Origin: Pseudomonadota bacterium
Lineage (GTDB): Bacteria > Myxococcota_A > Polyangia > Polyangiales > Polyangiaceae
Length of the DNA: 64,000 nt
Assembly: GCA_023423895.1 (NCBI GenBank)
Contig: JAFAER010000005.1
Location: forward strand, 124,001 to 188,000
Direction: 5' to 3'
Made by a program: the position numbers and the translations under genes. Under the pieces are notes generated by a model that did no database searches, was not told the DNA's origin, and saw only the letters and a program-made list of their open reading frames with translations. Positions 51,558 to 59,669 of this stretch are shown one piece after another; the stretch's first letter is position 1, and each line of letters opens with the position of its first letter.

Positions 51558-52913
51558 CTAGAGCCTCGCCTTGCGGGTGCCGCTCATCCAGGCGCCGAGC
51601 CGTAGCGCCATCTCGAGCGCTTGCCGGTAGTTGAGGCGCGGGTCGCAGACCGAGAGGTAGTTTTTGTCGAGGTCGGCCTCGCTGAGCCCGCCGCCGATGC
51701 ACTCGGTGACGTCCTCGCCGGTGAGCTCGAAGTGCACGCCGCCGAGGATGGTCCCGAGCTGCGCGTGGACGGCAAAGGTCTTCTCGATCTCCGTCAGGAT
51801 GTCGTCGAAGCTTCGCGTCTTCAGTCCGCTGCTCGTCGTGATGCCGTTGCCGTGCATCGGATCGCAGACCCAGAGCACGCGGCGTTCGGCGCGGCGCACC
51901 GCTTCGACGAGGGGAGGCAGCGACTTTTCCACGTTCGCCGCGCCCATACGCGTGATCAGAACGAGCTTGCCCGGCTCGTTCGTCGGGCTGAGCGCTCGAA
52001 GGAGCCTCACGGCGTCGTCCGGATCCACCTTCGGCCCGAGCTTCACACCCACGACGTTCTCGACGCCGCGGAAGAACTCGACGTGCGCGCCGTCGAGCGC
52101 ACGCGTCCGCTCACCGATCCACGGCATGTGGGTCGTGAGGAGGTAGTGCCCTTCGCGTCGCGGGACCTTGCGTGTCTGCGCCGACTCGTAGTGGAGATTC
52201 AGACCCTCGTGGCTCGTGTAGAAGGTCACCCGCGTGAGCTCTTCGACCGTGCTCTCGCCAATCGCCTCCATGAAGCGGAGCGCCTCGGCGAGCTGATGGG
52301 TCGTCTGCTTGTACTCGGCGCGGAGGTCGTCCGGCAGATCCGCGCGCGACATGAACCCGAGGTCCCAGTATTCGGGATGGTGCATGTCCGCGAAACCGCC
52401 GATCGAGAGCGACCGGATGAAGTTCAGCGTCATCGCGGCGTGCCCGTAGGCATCGAGCATGGCTCGCGGGTCGAAGCGGCGGGCGGCCGGACTGAACTCC
52501 GGGCGATTGACGATGTCGCCGAAGTAGCTCGGGAGCACCACGCCTTCCTTCGACTCCGTCGGGCTCGAACGAGGCTTCGCGTATTGCCCCGCGAGACGGC
52601 CGACGCGCACGACCGGCTTCTTCGATGCGTGGATCAGCACCAGCGACATCTGCAGCAGGATCTTCAGCTTGTTCGCGATGATCCCCGGCTGGCAATCGGC
52701 GAGCGTCTCCGCGCAATCGCCGCCCTGCAGGAGGAAGCGCTTCCCGACCTGCGCCTCCGCGACCAGCTCCTTCAGCCTTTCGACCTCCCACGAGGTGACG
52801 AGCGGCGGGAGGCTTTTGAGCTTCGAGACGACGGACGCAAGGGCCGCGGGGTCGTCGTAGCTGACGTCCTGCGCGTGCGGTTTGTCCTTCCAGGAATCGG
52901 CGTGCCAGGACAC
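51558..52913 (-). CDS. aroG: Class II 3-deoxy-D-arabino-heptulosonate 7-phosphate synthase
   Basis: The 451-residue product is a complete class II DAHP synthase, which joins phosphoenolpyruvate and erythrose-4-phosphate at the entry of the shikimate pathway. Motifs: FLLQGGDCAETLADCQPG (metal cysteine C67), VVRVGRLAGQYAKPRSSPTE, VEFFRGVENVVGVKLGPKVD, LVLITRMGAANVEKSLPPLV, VLWVCDPMHGNGITTSSGLK and GGVHFELTGEDVTECIGGG. The length matches other class II enzymes. Start MSWHADSWKD at 52913. The gene symbol follows the M. tuberculosis class II enzyme; other schemes call it aroF. No other shikimate gene is in the window. Confidence 0.95.
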   Translation of the reverse strand: MSWHADSWKDKPHAQDVSYDDPAALASVVSKLKSLPPLVTSWEVERLKELVAEAQVGKRFLLQGGDCAETLADCQPGIIANKLKILLQMSLVLIHASKKPVVRVGRLAGQYAKPRSSPTESKEGVVLPSYFGDIVNRPEFSPAARRFDPRAMLDAYGHAAMTLNFIRSLSIGGFADMHHPEYWDLGFMSRADLPDDLRAEYKQTTHQLAEALRFMEAIGESTVEELTRVTFYTSHEGLNLHYESAQTRKVPRREGHYLLTTHMPWIGERTRALDGAHVEFFRGVENVVGVKLGPKVDPDDAVRLLRALSPTNEPGKLVLITRMGAANVEKSLPPLVEAVRRAERRVLWVCDPMHGNGITTSSGLKTRSFDDILTEIEKTFAVHAQLGTILGGVHFELTGEDVTECIGGGLSEADLDKNYLSVCDPRLNYRQALEMALRLGAWMSGTRKARL

Positions 52914-53036
52914 GCGCGCACCATACCACGCGATTTTTGCTTCGCAGCGCGGCGCTCGACCGGAGCGGCGGCGCGGTCAGCCCATCTGTCGCACGGAACT
53001 TGGCCGTCCTACCACGACCATGCCTACGGTCGTCGC

Positions 53037-53615
53037 ATGCGCGTGTTTTCGGCCGGCGTCCTCGCGTTCGCTTCTTCGCTGTTCTTGCTGGGTTGCCCCC
53101 ACCAGTCTCCGCCGGCACGCGCTCAGGAGGCGGCGACGGAGCTCAACGTCAACACGCGCTTCGGACGGATGGAGCTCGCCGCTGAGCACGTCGCTCCTGC
53201 TGCGCGCGAGGCGTTCCTCGCACGCCGGAAAGCATGGGGCTCCAACATCCGCGTCGCCGACTACGAGATGGCGAGCTTCCGGATGAAGGGCGACTCCGAC
53301 GCGGAGACGGTCGTGAAGGTCGCGTGGTACCGGATCGACGAAGGCGACCTCCACGTGACGATGCTCAAGCAGAGCTGGCACGACTTCCGTGGTGACTGGC
53401 GGCTCGTCGAAGAGCAACGCGCCGACGGAGCCGTCGGGCTGCTCGGCGAGCCTGTGCCGGTCGAAGCCCCGCGCACGACCGCGAAGAAGGCGCACTTCCC
53501 GACCATTCGCCTCGGCGAGAACACGGAGCCTTCCGCGCCCGAGGCACCTCCGGCCAAGGACAGCGCCGCGCCGGACGGCGCCGCGACGTCGAGCGCCGGC
53601 GCGCCCAGTCCGTGA
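53037..53615 (+). CDS. Lipoprotein, unidentified
   Basis: ATG 53037 starts MRVFSAGVLAFASSLFLLGC, a lipoprotein signal with Cys 20; the frame is open upstream opposite the DAHP synthase gene, but the signal fixes the start. The mature part of about 170 residues has ELNVNTRFGRMELAAEHVAP, NIRVADYEMASFRMKGDSDA and VKVAWYRIDEGDLHVTMLKQ, then WRLVEEQRADGAVGLLGEP, resembling an NTF2-like or cystatin-like fold, and ends in a Pro/Ala/Ser tail. No catalytic motif. Function unknown. Confidence 0.74.
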   Translation: MRVFSAGVLAFASSLFLLGCPHQSPPARAQEAATELNVNTRFGRMELAAEHVAPAAREAFLARRKAWGSNIRVADYEMASFRMKGDSDAETVVKVAWYRIDEGDLHVTMLKQSWHDFRGDWRLVEEQRADGAVGLLGEPVPVEAPRTTAKKAHFPTIRLGENTEPSAPEAPPAKDSAAPDGAATSSAGAPSP

Positions 53616-53963
53616 CGCGCACGCCCGGCCGCGGCATCGGGTGGCGCGCATCATCGTGACGAGCGCGCGCGCCCGGCCGCGGCATCGGGTGGCGCGCCAT
53701 CATCGTGACGAGCGCGCGCGCCGTCGTCCTGCTTCCTCGGACCGTCCCTGTCGACGAGGGTAGGCGGAACGCGATGAACGACGTTTCTCGGCGGCTTCTC
53801 GAGACGACGCGTTCGACAAGGCGCGCTTCGGCACCGCCCCGTCCATCGCCGGAGGGGTGCGGAGGTGCTCGTCGAGAACCGTCGCTATGCGCCAGGCCGA
53901 GCCCGGCCTCCGTCCCGATCCTGCGCAAGCGGCGGATCTGGCGCGACGGAGGCCCGAGCGCGA
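53616..53963. other. 348-bp intergenic region with a 48-bp tandem pair
   Basis: No coding frame with recognisable content lies between the lipoprotein gene and the basic small protein. The first 100 bp are occupied by the tandem pair listed separately. The rest shows only Arg/Ala-rich chance frames. Confidence 0.5.
53622..53718. repeat. Tandem pair of about 48 bp
   Basis: The unit starts cgcccggccgcggcatcggg at 53622 and again at 53670; the copies differ by one extra c near the middle. It begins seven bases after the stop of the lipoprotein gene. GC content is extreme, and the unit contains the near-palindrome cggccgcgg. Confidence 0.75.
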
Positions 53964-54125
53964 TCAGGCCTGGGTCTTCGGCGGCGCGGACTTCTTGGCA
54001 GCAGCCTTCTTCGTGGCGGCCGGCTTCGCGGAGGCCGTCCGCACGCGCTTGAGGCGCGCCTTCTTCTTGGTCTGCGCCTTGCGGCGCTTCATCTTCTGCG
54101 AATTCCTGCGGTCGAACTTACCCAT
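53964..54125 (-). CDS. Small, very basic histone-H1-like protein
   Basis: ATG 54125 encodes 53 residues. The first 20 are MGKFDRRNSQKMKRRKAQTK, followed by KKARLKRVRTASAKPAATKK and a KAAAKKSAPPKTQA end. The net charge is strongly positive and the composition is Lys, Ala, Arg, Thr and Pro, like the tail of the SET protein at 1605. The start MGKFDRRNS recurs, in my memory of myxobacterial genomes, in similar small basic proteins, but I cannot verify this. It may bind nucleic acid or ribosomes (inference). Confidence 0.75.
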   Translation of the reverse strand: MGKFDRRNSQKMKRRKAQTKKKARLKRVRTASAKPAATKKAAAKKSAPPKTQA

Positions 54126-54236
54126 CGCCGGCGCATCCAACGCGACTTGACGTACTTCGTCAAGGTCGCAGTGTGGCCGAGGTCGCGACCGGATGAACCA
54201 GGACGGGCCAGCAAGCCCGGACGAGCGGCGACGTGA

Positions 54237-54494
54237 TCAGCCCGCGCTCTCGGCGACCGCGTCCTCACGTCCGCGGACTTCGAGCCGATAGCGACTGTTG
54301 ATCGTCTCGATGTAGAAGACCTCACGTCCTGCCAGGCGAAGCACACGCTTCACGGGGGTCGTCACGTACTCGTGCATCCCATCCGGGAACTCGATGACGA
54401 CGACGGAGCCTTTCCGCGGTGCTCTGACAAGGCGGCCGGCAACGGCACGCGACCCCTTACCGAGCTTGCGGAGGACGACTTCCACAGAACCCAA
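54237..54494 (-). CDS. Small conserved-looking protein, unidentified
   Basis: The frame from TTG 54494 gives 85 residues: MGSVEVVLRKLGKGSRAVAG, then RLVRAPRKGSVVVIEFPDGM and HEYVTTPVKRVLRLAGREVF with YIETINSRYRLEVRGREDAV. The alternating hydrophobic strands and RKGSVVVIEFPDG suggest a small beta-barrel of SH3 or OB type. GTG 54485 is an alternative start, three codons in. The basic small protein gene starts 111 bp downstream on the same strand. Function unknown. Confidence 0.6.
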   Translation of the reverse strand: MGSVEVVLRKLGKGSRAVAGRLVRAPRKGSVVVIEFPDGMHEYVTTPVKRVLRLAGREVFYIETINSRYRLEVRGREDAVAESAG

Positions 54495-54892
54495 TCTAGC
54501 ATTGCTATCGGCCGCGTCTACGGGCCCGGCGCCCCGTCCGGACCTTCCATTCCCGCGACCTGCTCGGGTCGGGCGCTGCCGGGAAAATCGCCGTCATGGG
54601 AACGTCCCGCTCGCCCCGCTGGCCCCGCTGGCCCCGCTCGCCCCGCTCGCCCCGCTCGCCCCGCGGCCGAGCCCTCCCGCTCGGTCCGGCAGACGGCCGA
54701 AGAGGCCGGCGCAGGACCTCAGGCGGGCGACTGCCCACATGGAAAGCTGCGAACGCGGGGCACCTCGGCTAGCCGCTCCGCTGGGTGACGCGCGTGCTCC
54801 TTGCCGGTGACCGCACGCGTCAAACCAGCGATACGCCACGATGTTCCAGGCGCTCTCGCCACCGTGTCTTGTCGTCCCGAGAGCCGCCGAGT
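54495..54892. other. 398-bp low-complexity region with 9-bp repeats
   Basis: No trustworthy gene. The stretch 54607-54664 is a run of 9-bp units (ccgctcgcc and ccgctggcc); frames through it give collagen-like GER or APL repeats on either strand, which is a product of the repeat. The region also holds the leader of the thymidine kinase gene. Confidence 0.5.
54607..54664. repeat. Six or more 9-bp tandem units in an intergenic region
   Basis: Units alternate between ccgctcgcc and ccgctggcc. It is a minisatellite of the same unit length as those found inside genes at 50428 and 55556, but here it is outside any gene I accept. Confidence 0.85.
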
Positions 54893-55552
54893 ATGCGGCG
54901 CTTGATGTCGCTGCCCCATGGGACCCACGGTGAGCACCTCGCGTTTCGGGTCGTCTCGAGCTCGACCGAGCGTCTCGGCTGTATCGAGGTCGTGTGCGGC
55001 TCGATGTTCAGCGGCAAGACTGAGGAGCTGCTCCGACGTGTGAAGCGCGCCCGGCTCGCGCGGCAACGTGTCGTGCTCTTCAAGCCTCGCATCGACAATC
55101 GTTACGACGACGTGAAGGTCGTCAGCCACGAAGGCATCAAGGCGGAAGCAACCGCGGTCGCCTCGTCCGCCGAGCTGCTCTCGTTCGTGAACCTCGACAG
55201 CCCTCCGGACGTCGTGGGCATCGACGAGGCACAGTTCTTCGACGACGGCATCGTCGACGCCGCCGAGAAGCTCGCGAACGCAGGGATCCGCGTCATCTGC
55301 GCGGGGCTCGACCAGGACTATCGCGGAAAGCCGTTCGGCCCGATGCCCGCGCTCATGAGCGTTGCGGAATACGTGACGAAGCTCCAAGCCGTCTGCTCAC
55401 GGTGCGGCGCGGCCGCCTGCCGCTCTCAACGGCTGATCGGCATGGAAGGGCAGCTCTTCGTCGGCGGGGCGGCGGACTACGAGCCGCGCTGCCGGCGCTG
55501 CTTCGTCGCGGGCGCCGTCGACGTCGCGGGCGGTCCGCCGCGGCGGGTCTGA
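54893..55552 (+). CDS. tdk: Thymidine kinase
   Basis: The product has the thymidine kinase pattern: GCIEVVCGSMFSGKTEELLR with P-loop, VVLFKPRIDNRYDD, VVGIDEAQFFDDGIVDAAEK (Walker B-like DEAQ), RVICAGLDQDYRGKPFGPMP, and a zinc site formed by CSRCG and CRRC with intervening residues. It phosphorylates thymidine in the salvage pathway. ATG 54893 is assumed; ATG 54905 lies four codons downstream. The N-terminal leader before GCIEVV is longer than usual, so the true start could be further downstream, for instance a non-ATG codon near 54960. Its 3' end overlaps the penicillin-binding protein gene by 76 bases. Confidence 0.9.
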   Translation: MRRLMSLPHGTHGEHLAFRVVSSSTERLGCIEVVCGSMFSGKTEELLRRVKRARLARQRVVLFKPRIDNRYDDVKVVSHEGIKAEATAVASSAELLSFVNLDSPPDVVGIDEAQFFDDGIVDAAEKLANAGIRVICAGLDQDYRGKPFGPMPALMSVAEYVTKLQAVCSRCGAAACRSQRLIGMEGQLFVGGAADYEPRCRRCFVAGAVDVAGGPPRRV

Positions 55553-56952
55553 TCCGCTCTCTTCTCGCTCTTCTCGCTCTTCTCGCTCTTCTCGCTCTTC
55601 TCGGCCTTGTCGCTCTTGTCGCTCGTCGGCGGCGCGGTCACGCCCGGGACGTGTTGCCCGGCGAAGTACGCGCGGAGCACCTCGCGCGCGAGCACGTTTG
55701 CCTTGATGGTCCACTTGGGATCATTGACGACCAGGACACCGAAGGAGACCTTGCGCGGCTGCGTCGGCTCGTGTCCGTCCTTTTGCGCTTCCTTCTGCGC
55801 TTCCTTCTGCGCGTCGGGCAGCACCATGGGCTTGCTCGGCGCGAAGCCGGCGAACCACGTGTAAAAGCGCTGCGCCGACGCATCGGTGAGCGTCCCCGTC
55901 TTTCCGGCGACGCTGACGCCGGGCAGGAACGAGCGACCGCGTGCATCGTGGAACGCACGGTAAGACGTGCCGTCGCTCACGGTCATGTCCATCATCGTCG
56001 AGATCGCGTGCGCCGTGTCCGCCTTCATCACACGCTTCTGCGCGAGAGACGTCGGCGCGGACCACTGCACCTTGCCGTCGTCGACGATGTCGGTGACGAG
56101 GACGGGACGCACGGGCTCGCCTCCCCGCGCGATCGCTGCGCCGAGCCACGCGGCGTGCAACGGCGAGAGCGTCGTGTTCCAGAACCCTGCTGCCGTGCGG
56201 GCGAACCCGAGCGGATCATCGGGGAACTTCAATGCGCTCGGCTGCACCGGGACGTCGAACGGCAGCGCCGAGCCGAACCCCAGCGCTCGCGCCGTTTCCT
56301 CGAGCTGCGAAGGCTTGAGCTGGGAGACGGCGAGCCGCGCGAAGACGGTGTTGATGCTCCGGCCCATCGCGCCCGCGAGCGTCGTGCACCATCGGTCGCG
56401 TCGTGGATCGGGGACGAGATCTTGTGCGAGGAGCCGCTGCTCGCCGCCGGAGTAACATTCCTTCTGATCGGGCGTCGCGTTCGCGTTCTCGACGAGCGAC
56501 GTGCCCGTCACGACCTTGAAGACGCTCGCCGCGGGCGCCGTCGCCTCGATCGCGAGATCGCGCTTCGGCCCTTTCTCGATGTGGCTCGCATAGGCGATCA
56601 CCTTGCCGGTCTCGACGTCCATCATCACGACGGCCGCTTCGGGCAGGTGATGCCTCGACATGACGGCGTCCGCGACGCGCTGGAGCGCGGGATCGATCGC
56701 GAGCTTGGCGACCTTCTTGTCGGGAAGCGGAGCCGTTGCGCCGCTCTCTTTCAGCTCGATCTTGGCGAGGTCGAGGCCGGCGAGGGTCGGTGGTGGCGGG
56801 GCCGTTGCGGCCGCCGACGCCGCGGCGCCGCTCAGCTTCGCAAGCGATGGGCCATCCGTCTCGACCGAGAACGTGCGCCGGGCGATCGGAATGGCGAGCG
56901 CGAGGACGAGCGGCACTCCCACCGCGATGGCCACCCAATGCCTCTGCCGCAT
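55477..56952 (-). CDS. Penicillin-binding-type transpeptidase
   Basis: ATG 56952 gives a 491-residue membrane-anchored protein: signal anchor HWVAIAVGVPLVLALAIPIA, then a class B-like transpeptidase domain with the three marks TAPAASVFKVVTG (S-x-x-K near 142), MGRSINTVF (S-x-N near 198) and VAGKTGTLTDASAQ (K-T-G near 351). It cross-links peptidoglycan or is a related serine acyl-transferase. The C-terminus (KSDKAEKSEKSEKSEKSE, then RRGGPPATSTAPATKQRR) is repeat-encoded and enters the end of the convergent tdk gene; it may not be conserved. A GGAGG stretch lies about 20 bases before the ATG, a poor fit. Confidence 0.85.
   Translation of the reverse strand: MRQRHWVAIAVGVPLVLALAIPIARRTFSVETDGPSLAKLSGAAASAAATAPPPPTLAGLDLAKIELKESGATAPLPDKKVAKLAIDPALQRVADAVMSRHHLPEAAVVMMDVETGKVIAYASHIEKGPKRDLAIEATAPAASVFKVVTGTSLVENANATPDQKECYSGGEQRLLAQDLVPDPRRDRWCTTLAGAMGRSINTVFARLAVSQLKPSQLEETARALGFGSALPFDVPVQPSALKFPDDPLGFARTAAGFWNTTLSPLHAAWLGAAIARGGEPVRPVLVTDIVDDGKVQWSAPTSLAQKRVMKADTAHAISTMMDMTVSDGTSYRAFHDARGRSFLPGVSVAGKTGTLTDASAQRFYTWFAGFAPSKPMVLPDAQKEAQKEAQKDGHEPTQPRKVSFGVLVVNDPKWTIKANVLAREVLRAYFAGQHVPGVTAPPTSDKSDKAEKSEKSEKSEKSEKRADQTRRGGPPATSTAPATKQRRQRGS
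55556..55605. repeat. Tandem 9-bp units (ttctcgctc) in a coding 3' end
   Basis: The unit ttctcgctc is repeated about five times and encodes the KSEKSEKSEK tail of the penicillin-binding protein. A second short repeat with a 12-bp unit near 55790-55816 (cttccttctgcg) encodes EAQKEAQK. Confidence 0.85.
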
Positions 56953-57122
56953 GCGGAATCGTGTGACACGCCCGGGACCTCCAGGGCAAACAAACGGCGT
57001 CCGCCGTCGCTCACGAGCCCGACCGCCACCACGCTGCGACACACGCCGCTCGCGTGCCAGTGGCGGCTCTGGTACTTGCTCCGCCAATCATCTCCTGGTG
57101 CTTGCCGATGAGGCCGATGAGA

Positions 57123-59597
57123 ATGAGAGCCCGCGTGTCTTCGACCGTCCTCGTCGCGTTGACGACGATGCTCGCCCTCACCGTTTCGAGCTCGGCGCGG
57201 GCCGAAGGACGACGTGTGGTCGCACCTGCGGGCGGCGGTCTCGACGCCGTCGAGGCGGTCATCGACGTTCGGGCCGGCGCACTCGAAGTCCGGCGATGCA
57301 AAGCGGCGGACTGCTCGGACCCCGCCGCCTCCAAGCGGTCGATCCCGATCCCCCTCGACCGCACGCGCATCGACGCGTCGAGCGCCACGGCAGAGGTCAT
57401 TGCGATCGGCGAGGGTCGACACGTCATCCACGTCCGCATCCCCGACGTCCAGCGAAGAGATCTCGCGTTCGAAGCCATCCTCGCCGGTACGGCGCACGAT
57501 GCCGAGCCGATCTTCGCCGGGCTCACCGGCTACACGCGCGGTGAAGAGGGCGATCGGAGCGGTGAGGTCGTTCTCGTGTACGACCGTGACGAGCGGACGA
57601 AGTTCGTGCTCGTCGCGGAGGCGCGCGAGGACACGAAGATCTGCGGCCAGAGCATGACCCCGCTCGGCGCACGCGGGCTCGATCCGAAGACGATGCAGTT
57701 CCGTGGCGCGACGCTCCACCGCCTCGAGAAGAAGGCGCGCGACGGAGCGACCCGCGTCGTCGCCCAGGCGCGGGCGTCGGCGGCGAAGCCGCCACTCGCG
57801 CGCATGCTCCTCGGAACGGGCGGAAGCGCCCCCGGAGCGCAAGCGCTCACCGACGGCAAGGCCGAGACGCTGTGGAGCGAGAAGCGGCCAGGAGATGGCC
57901 ACGGCGAGTTCGCGACGATGCGTGCTCCGTCGGAGGCTCCGCTCCACGCGCTCGTCGTCACCATCGCGCCCCCCGAAGCCGGCAAGTCGGACGGGGCCGC
58001 GCCGCGCACGTTCTTCGTCGCGACCGATCAGAAGCTGTTCCACGTCACGATGCCGGAAGACGCGTGGCAGAAGCCGGGAGCCAGCTACGAGATCGCCTTC
58101 CCGCAGCCGGTGAGCACCACTTGCCTCGCCGTCGTCCTCGACGAGGCGTACACGCGCAACCTCGCCGCGCCCCAGTTGGAGGTGTCGTTCGCCGAGGTCG
58201 CCGCGCTCACGAAGTTCGACGTCGACGGCGCGTCGATGGACGACGTCGCGAAGGAGCTCGGCGGTCCGCGCTCGGACGAGGCCGCCGCCCTTCTTCGTCG
58301 CGGAGGCGACGCAGGTCTCGCGGCCGTCGCCGGCCGATGGAGCACGCTGGACGCGCCGGGTCGCGCGCTGTCCGTCGACGTCGCCGCGAGCGCCGGCTCG
58401 TGCGAGGGCGCTGCGATGGATCTGCTCACGCGCGCCCTCGCCGACAAGGAGACCGAGGTCCGCAAGCGCGCGCTCGGTCGGATCGAACGTTGCGGAAAGG
58501 CAGCGACCGACTCGCTGGCAGCCGCGGTGCGCGAAGGCGACGAAGCGAGGCGTGCCGCGACGGCGCCGATCCTCGCGACGATCGCGCCGGCAGCTGCGCT
58601 CGAGCCGATCGGCGCACAGCTCGGCAAAGGAAGCTCCGAGACGCGACGAGCTCTCCGCGGCGCGTTCGCACGCGCGTCGGCGTCGTCGCCTCGCGACAAG
58701 CTCCTCGCGCTCCTGACGAAGAAGGACCTCTCCGACGCAGCGCGCATGGATCTGCTCCGCGCGATGGGCCCGAAGCTGCCCGAGCTCCGTCCAGAATCGA
58801 GCGCCGCCATCGCGGATGTCCTGCGCGCGTCGCCCGACATGGCGACCCGCTATCTCCTCGCACAGCCGCTGTCACAGCTCGCGCGCTCGTCGGACGCCAC
58901 GAGCGGCGAGCTCACGCGGCTTGCCGAGCTGGCTCGGCAAGATCGGGAATGGCCCGTCCGCATGCGCGCCGTGGAGCTCTCCGCGGGGATCGCACCGCTC
59001 GCGCCTGCCGTCGTGGAGGCCGCAACGGATCCCGAGCCACGCGTGCGCGAGGCAGCGTTGCACGCGATCGCGATGGGTAAGATCGCCAACGGCGCCGCCG
59101 CTGCATCGAACGCCCTCGGGAGTGATACGTGGACGTTCGTCCGCGTCGCCGCTGCCGATGCGCTCGGCGCGATCTCGACCGAGACGGGCCCCGGACAGAA
59201 CGCGCTCGCAACGGCGCTCGCCGATGCGAGCCCGAAAGTCCGGTCGGCCGCGGTCACGGCGCTCGGGAACCTTCGTGCGACGCGACACGCAGACAAGATC
59301 CGTGAGCGCCTCGACGACGGCAAAGAGGACGTCGAGGTCCGTGCCCTCGCCGCGCGTACGCTCGGGGCGATGTGCGTGAGAAGCGCGACGGACCGGCTGA
59401 CGAAGCTCGCACAGCTCTCGCGCTCGCCGGTCGACGAAGCGGACGAGCGTATCGGGATGGCGGCGATCGACGCTCTCTCCGCGCTTCGTCCTCCGGATCT
59501 CGAGAAGCGGCTCGCGCCGCTCCGGGCGAAAGAGGTCAGGATGCCGGTTCGTCGGGCGGCGGAACGCGCGCTCGCGGAGCCAGGCGTCTGTCGCTGA
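57123..59597 (+). CDS. Secreted or periplasmic HEAT-repeat protein
   Basis: Three ATG codons (57108, 57117, 57123) lie in a row in frame; I chose 57123 because gagg at 57110 sits nine bases before it. The product of 824 residues has a signal peptide (MRARVSSTVLVALTTMLALT, then SSSARAEG). The first 350 residues form a beta-rich region ending in a discoidin/F5-8-like segment (MLLGTGGSAPGAQALTDGKAE, then PQPVSTTCLAVVLDEAYTRN). The C-terminal half is HEAT/PBS-type repeats of about 30 residues (for example DKETEVRKRALGRIERCG, DPEPRVREAALHAIAMGKIA, DASPKVRSAAVTALGNLRAT). It likely binds other envelope proteins. Function unknown. Confidence 0.8.
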   Translation: MRARVSSTVLVALTTMLALTVSSSARAEGRRVVAPAGGGLDAVEAVIDVRAGALEVRRCKAADCSDPAASKRSIPIPLDRTRIDASSATAEVIAIGEGRHVIHVRIPDVQRRDLAFEAILAGTAHDAEPIFAGLTGYTRGEEGDRSGEVVLVYDRDERTKFVLVAEAREDTKICGQSMTPLGARGLDPKTMQFRGATLHRLEKKARDGATRVVAQARASAAKPPLARMLLGTGGSAPGAQALTDGKAETLWSEKRPGDGHGEFATMRAPSEAPLHALVVTIAPPEAGKSDGAAPRTFFVATDQKLFHVTMPEDAWQKPGASYEIAFPQPVSTTCLAVVLDEAYTRNLAAPQLEVSFAEVAALTKFDVDGASMDDVAKELGGPRSDEAAALLRRGGDAGLAAVAGRWSTLDAPGRALSVDVAASAGSCEGAAMDLLTRALADKETEVRKRALGRIERCGKAATDSLAAAVREGDEARRAATAPILATIAPAAALEPIGAQLGKGSSETRRALRGAFARASASSPRDKLLALLTKKDLSDAARMDLLRAMGPKLPELRPESSAAIADVLRASPDMATRYLLAQPLSQLARSSDATSGELTRLAELARQDREWPVRMRAVELSAGIAPLAPAVVEAATDPEPRVREAALHAIAMGKIANGAAAASNALGSDTWTFVRVAAADALGAISTETGPGQNALATALADASPKVRSAAVTALGNLRATRHADKIRERLDDGKEDVEVRALAARTLGAMCVRSATDRLTKLAQLSRSPVDEADERIGMAAIDALSALRPPDLEKRLAPLRAKEVRMPVRRAAERALAEPGVCR

Positions 59598-59669
59598 CCA
59601 GCGCGCGCCACGTCGACATCCGCACCGAAGTCGCATTGCGTCGCGCTGCGGCGCCCTTAACTCGGCAGG

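Noticed and set aside
54505..54810. Collagen-like open frames (GER or APL repeats) on both strands
   Set aside because: They are produced by the 9-bp repeat at 54607 and are not bounded by good starts.
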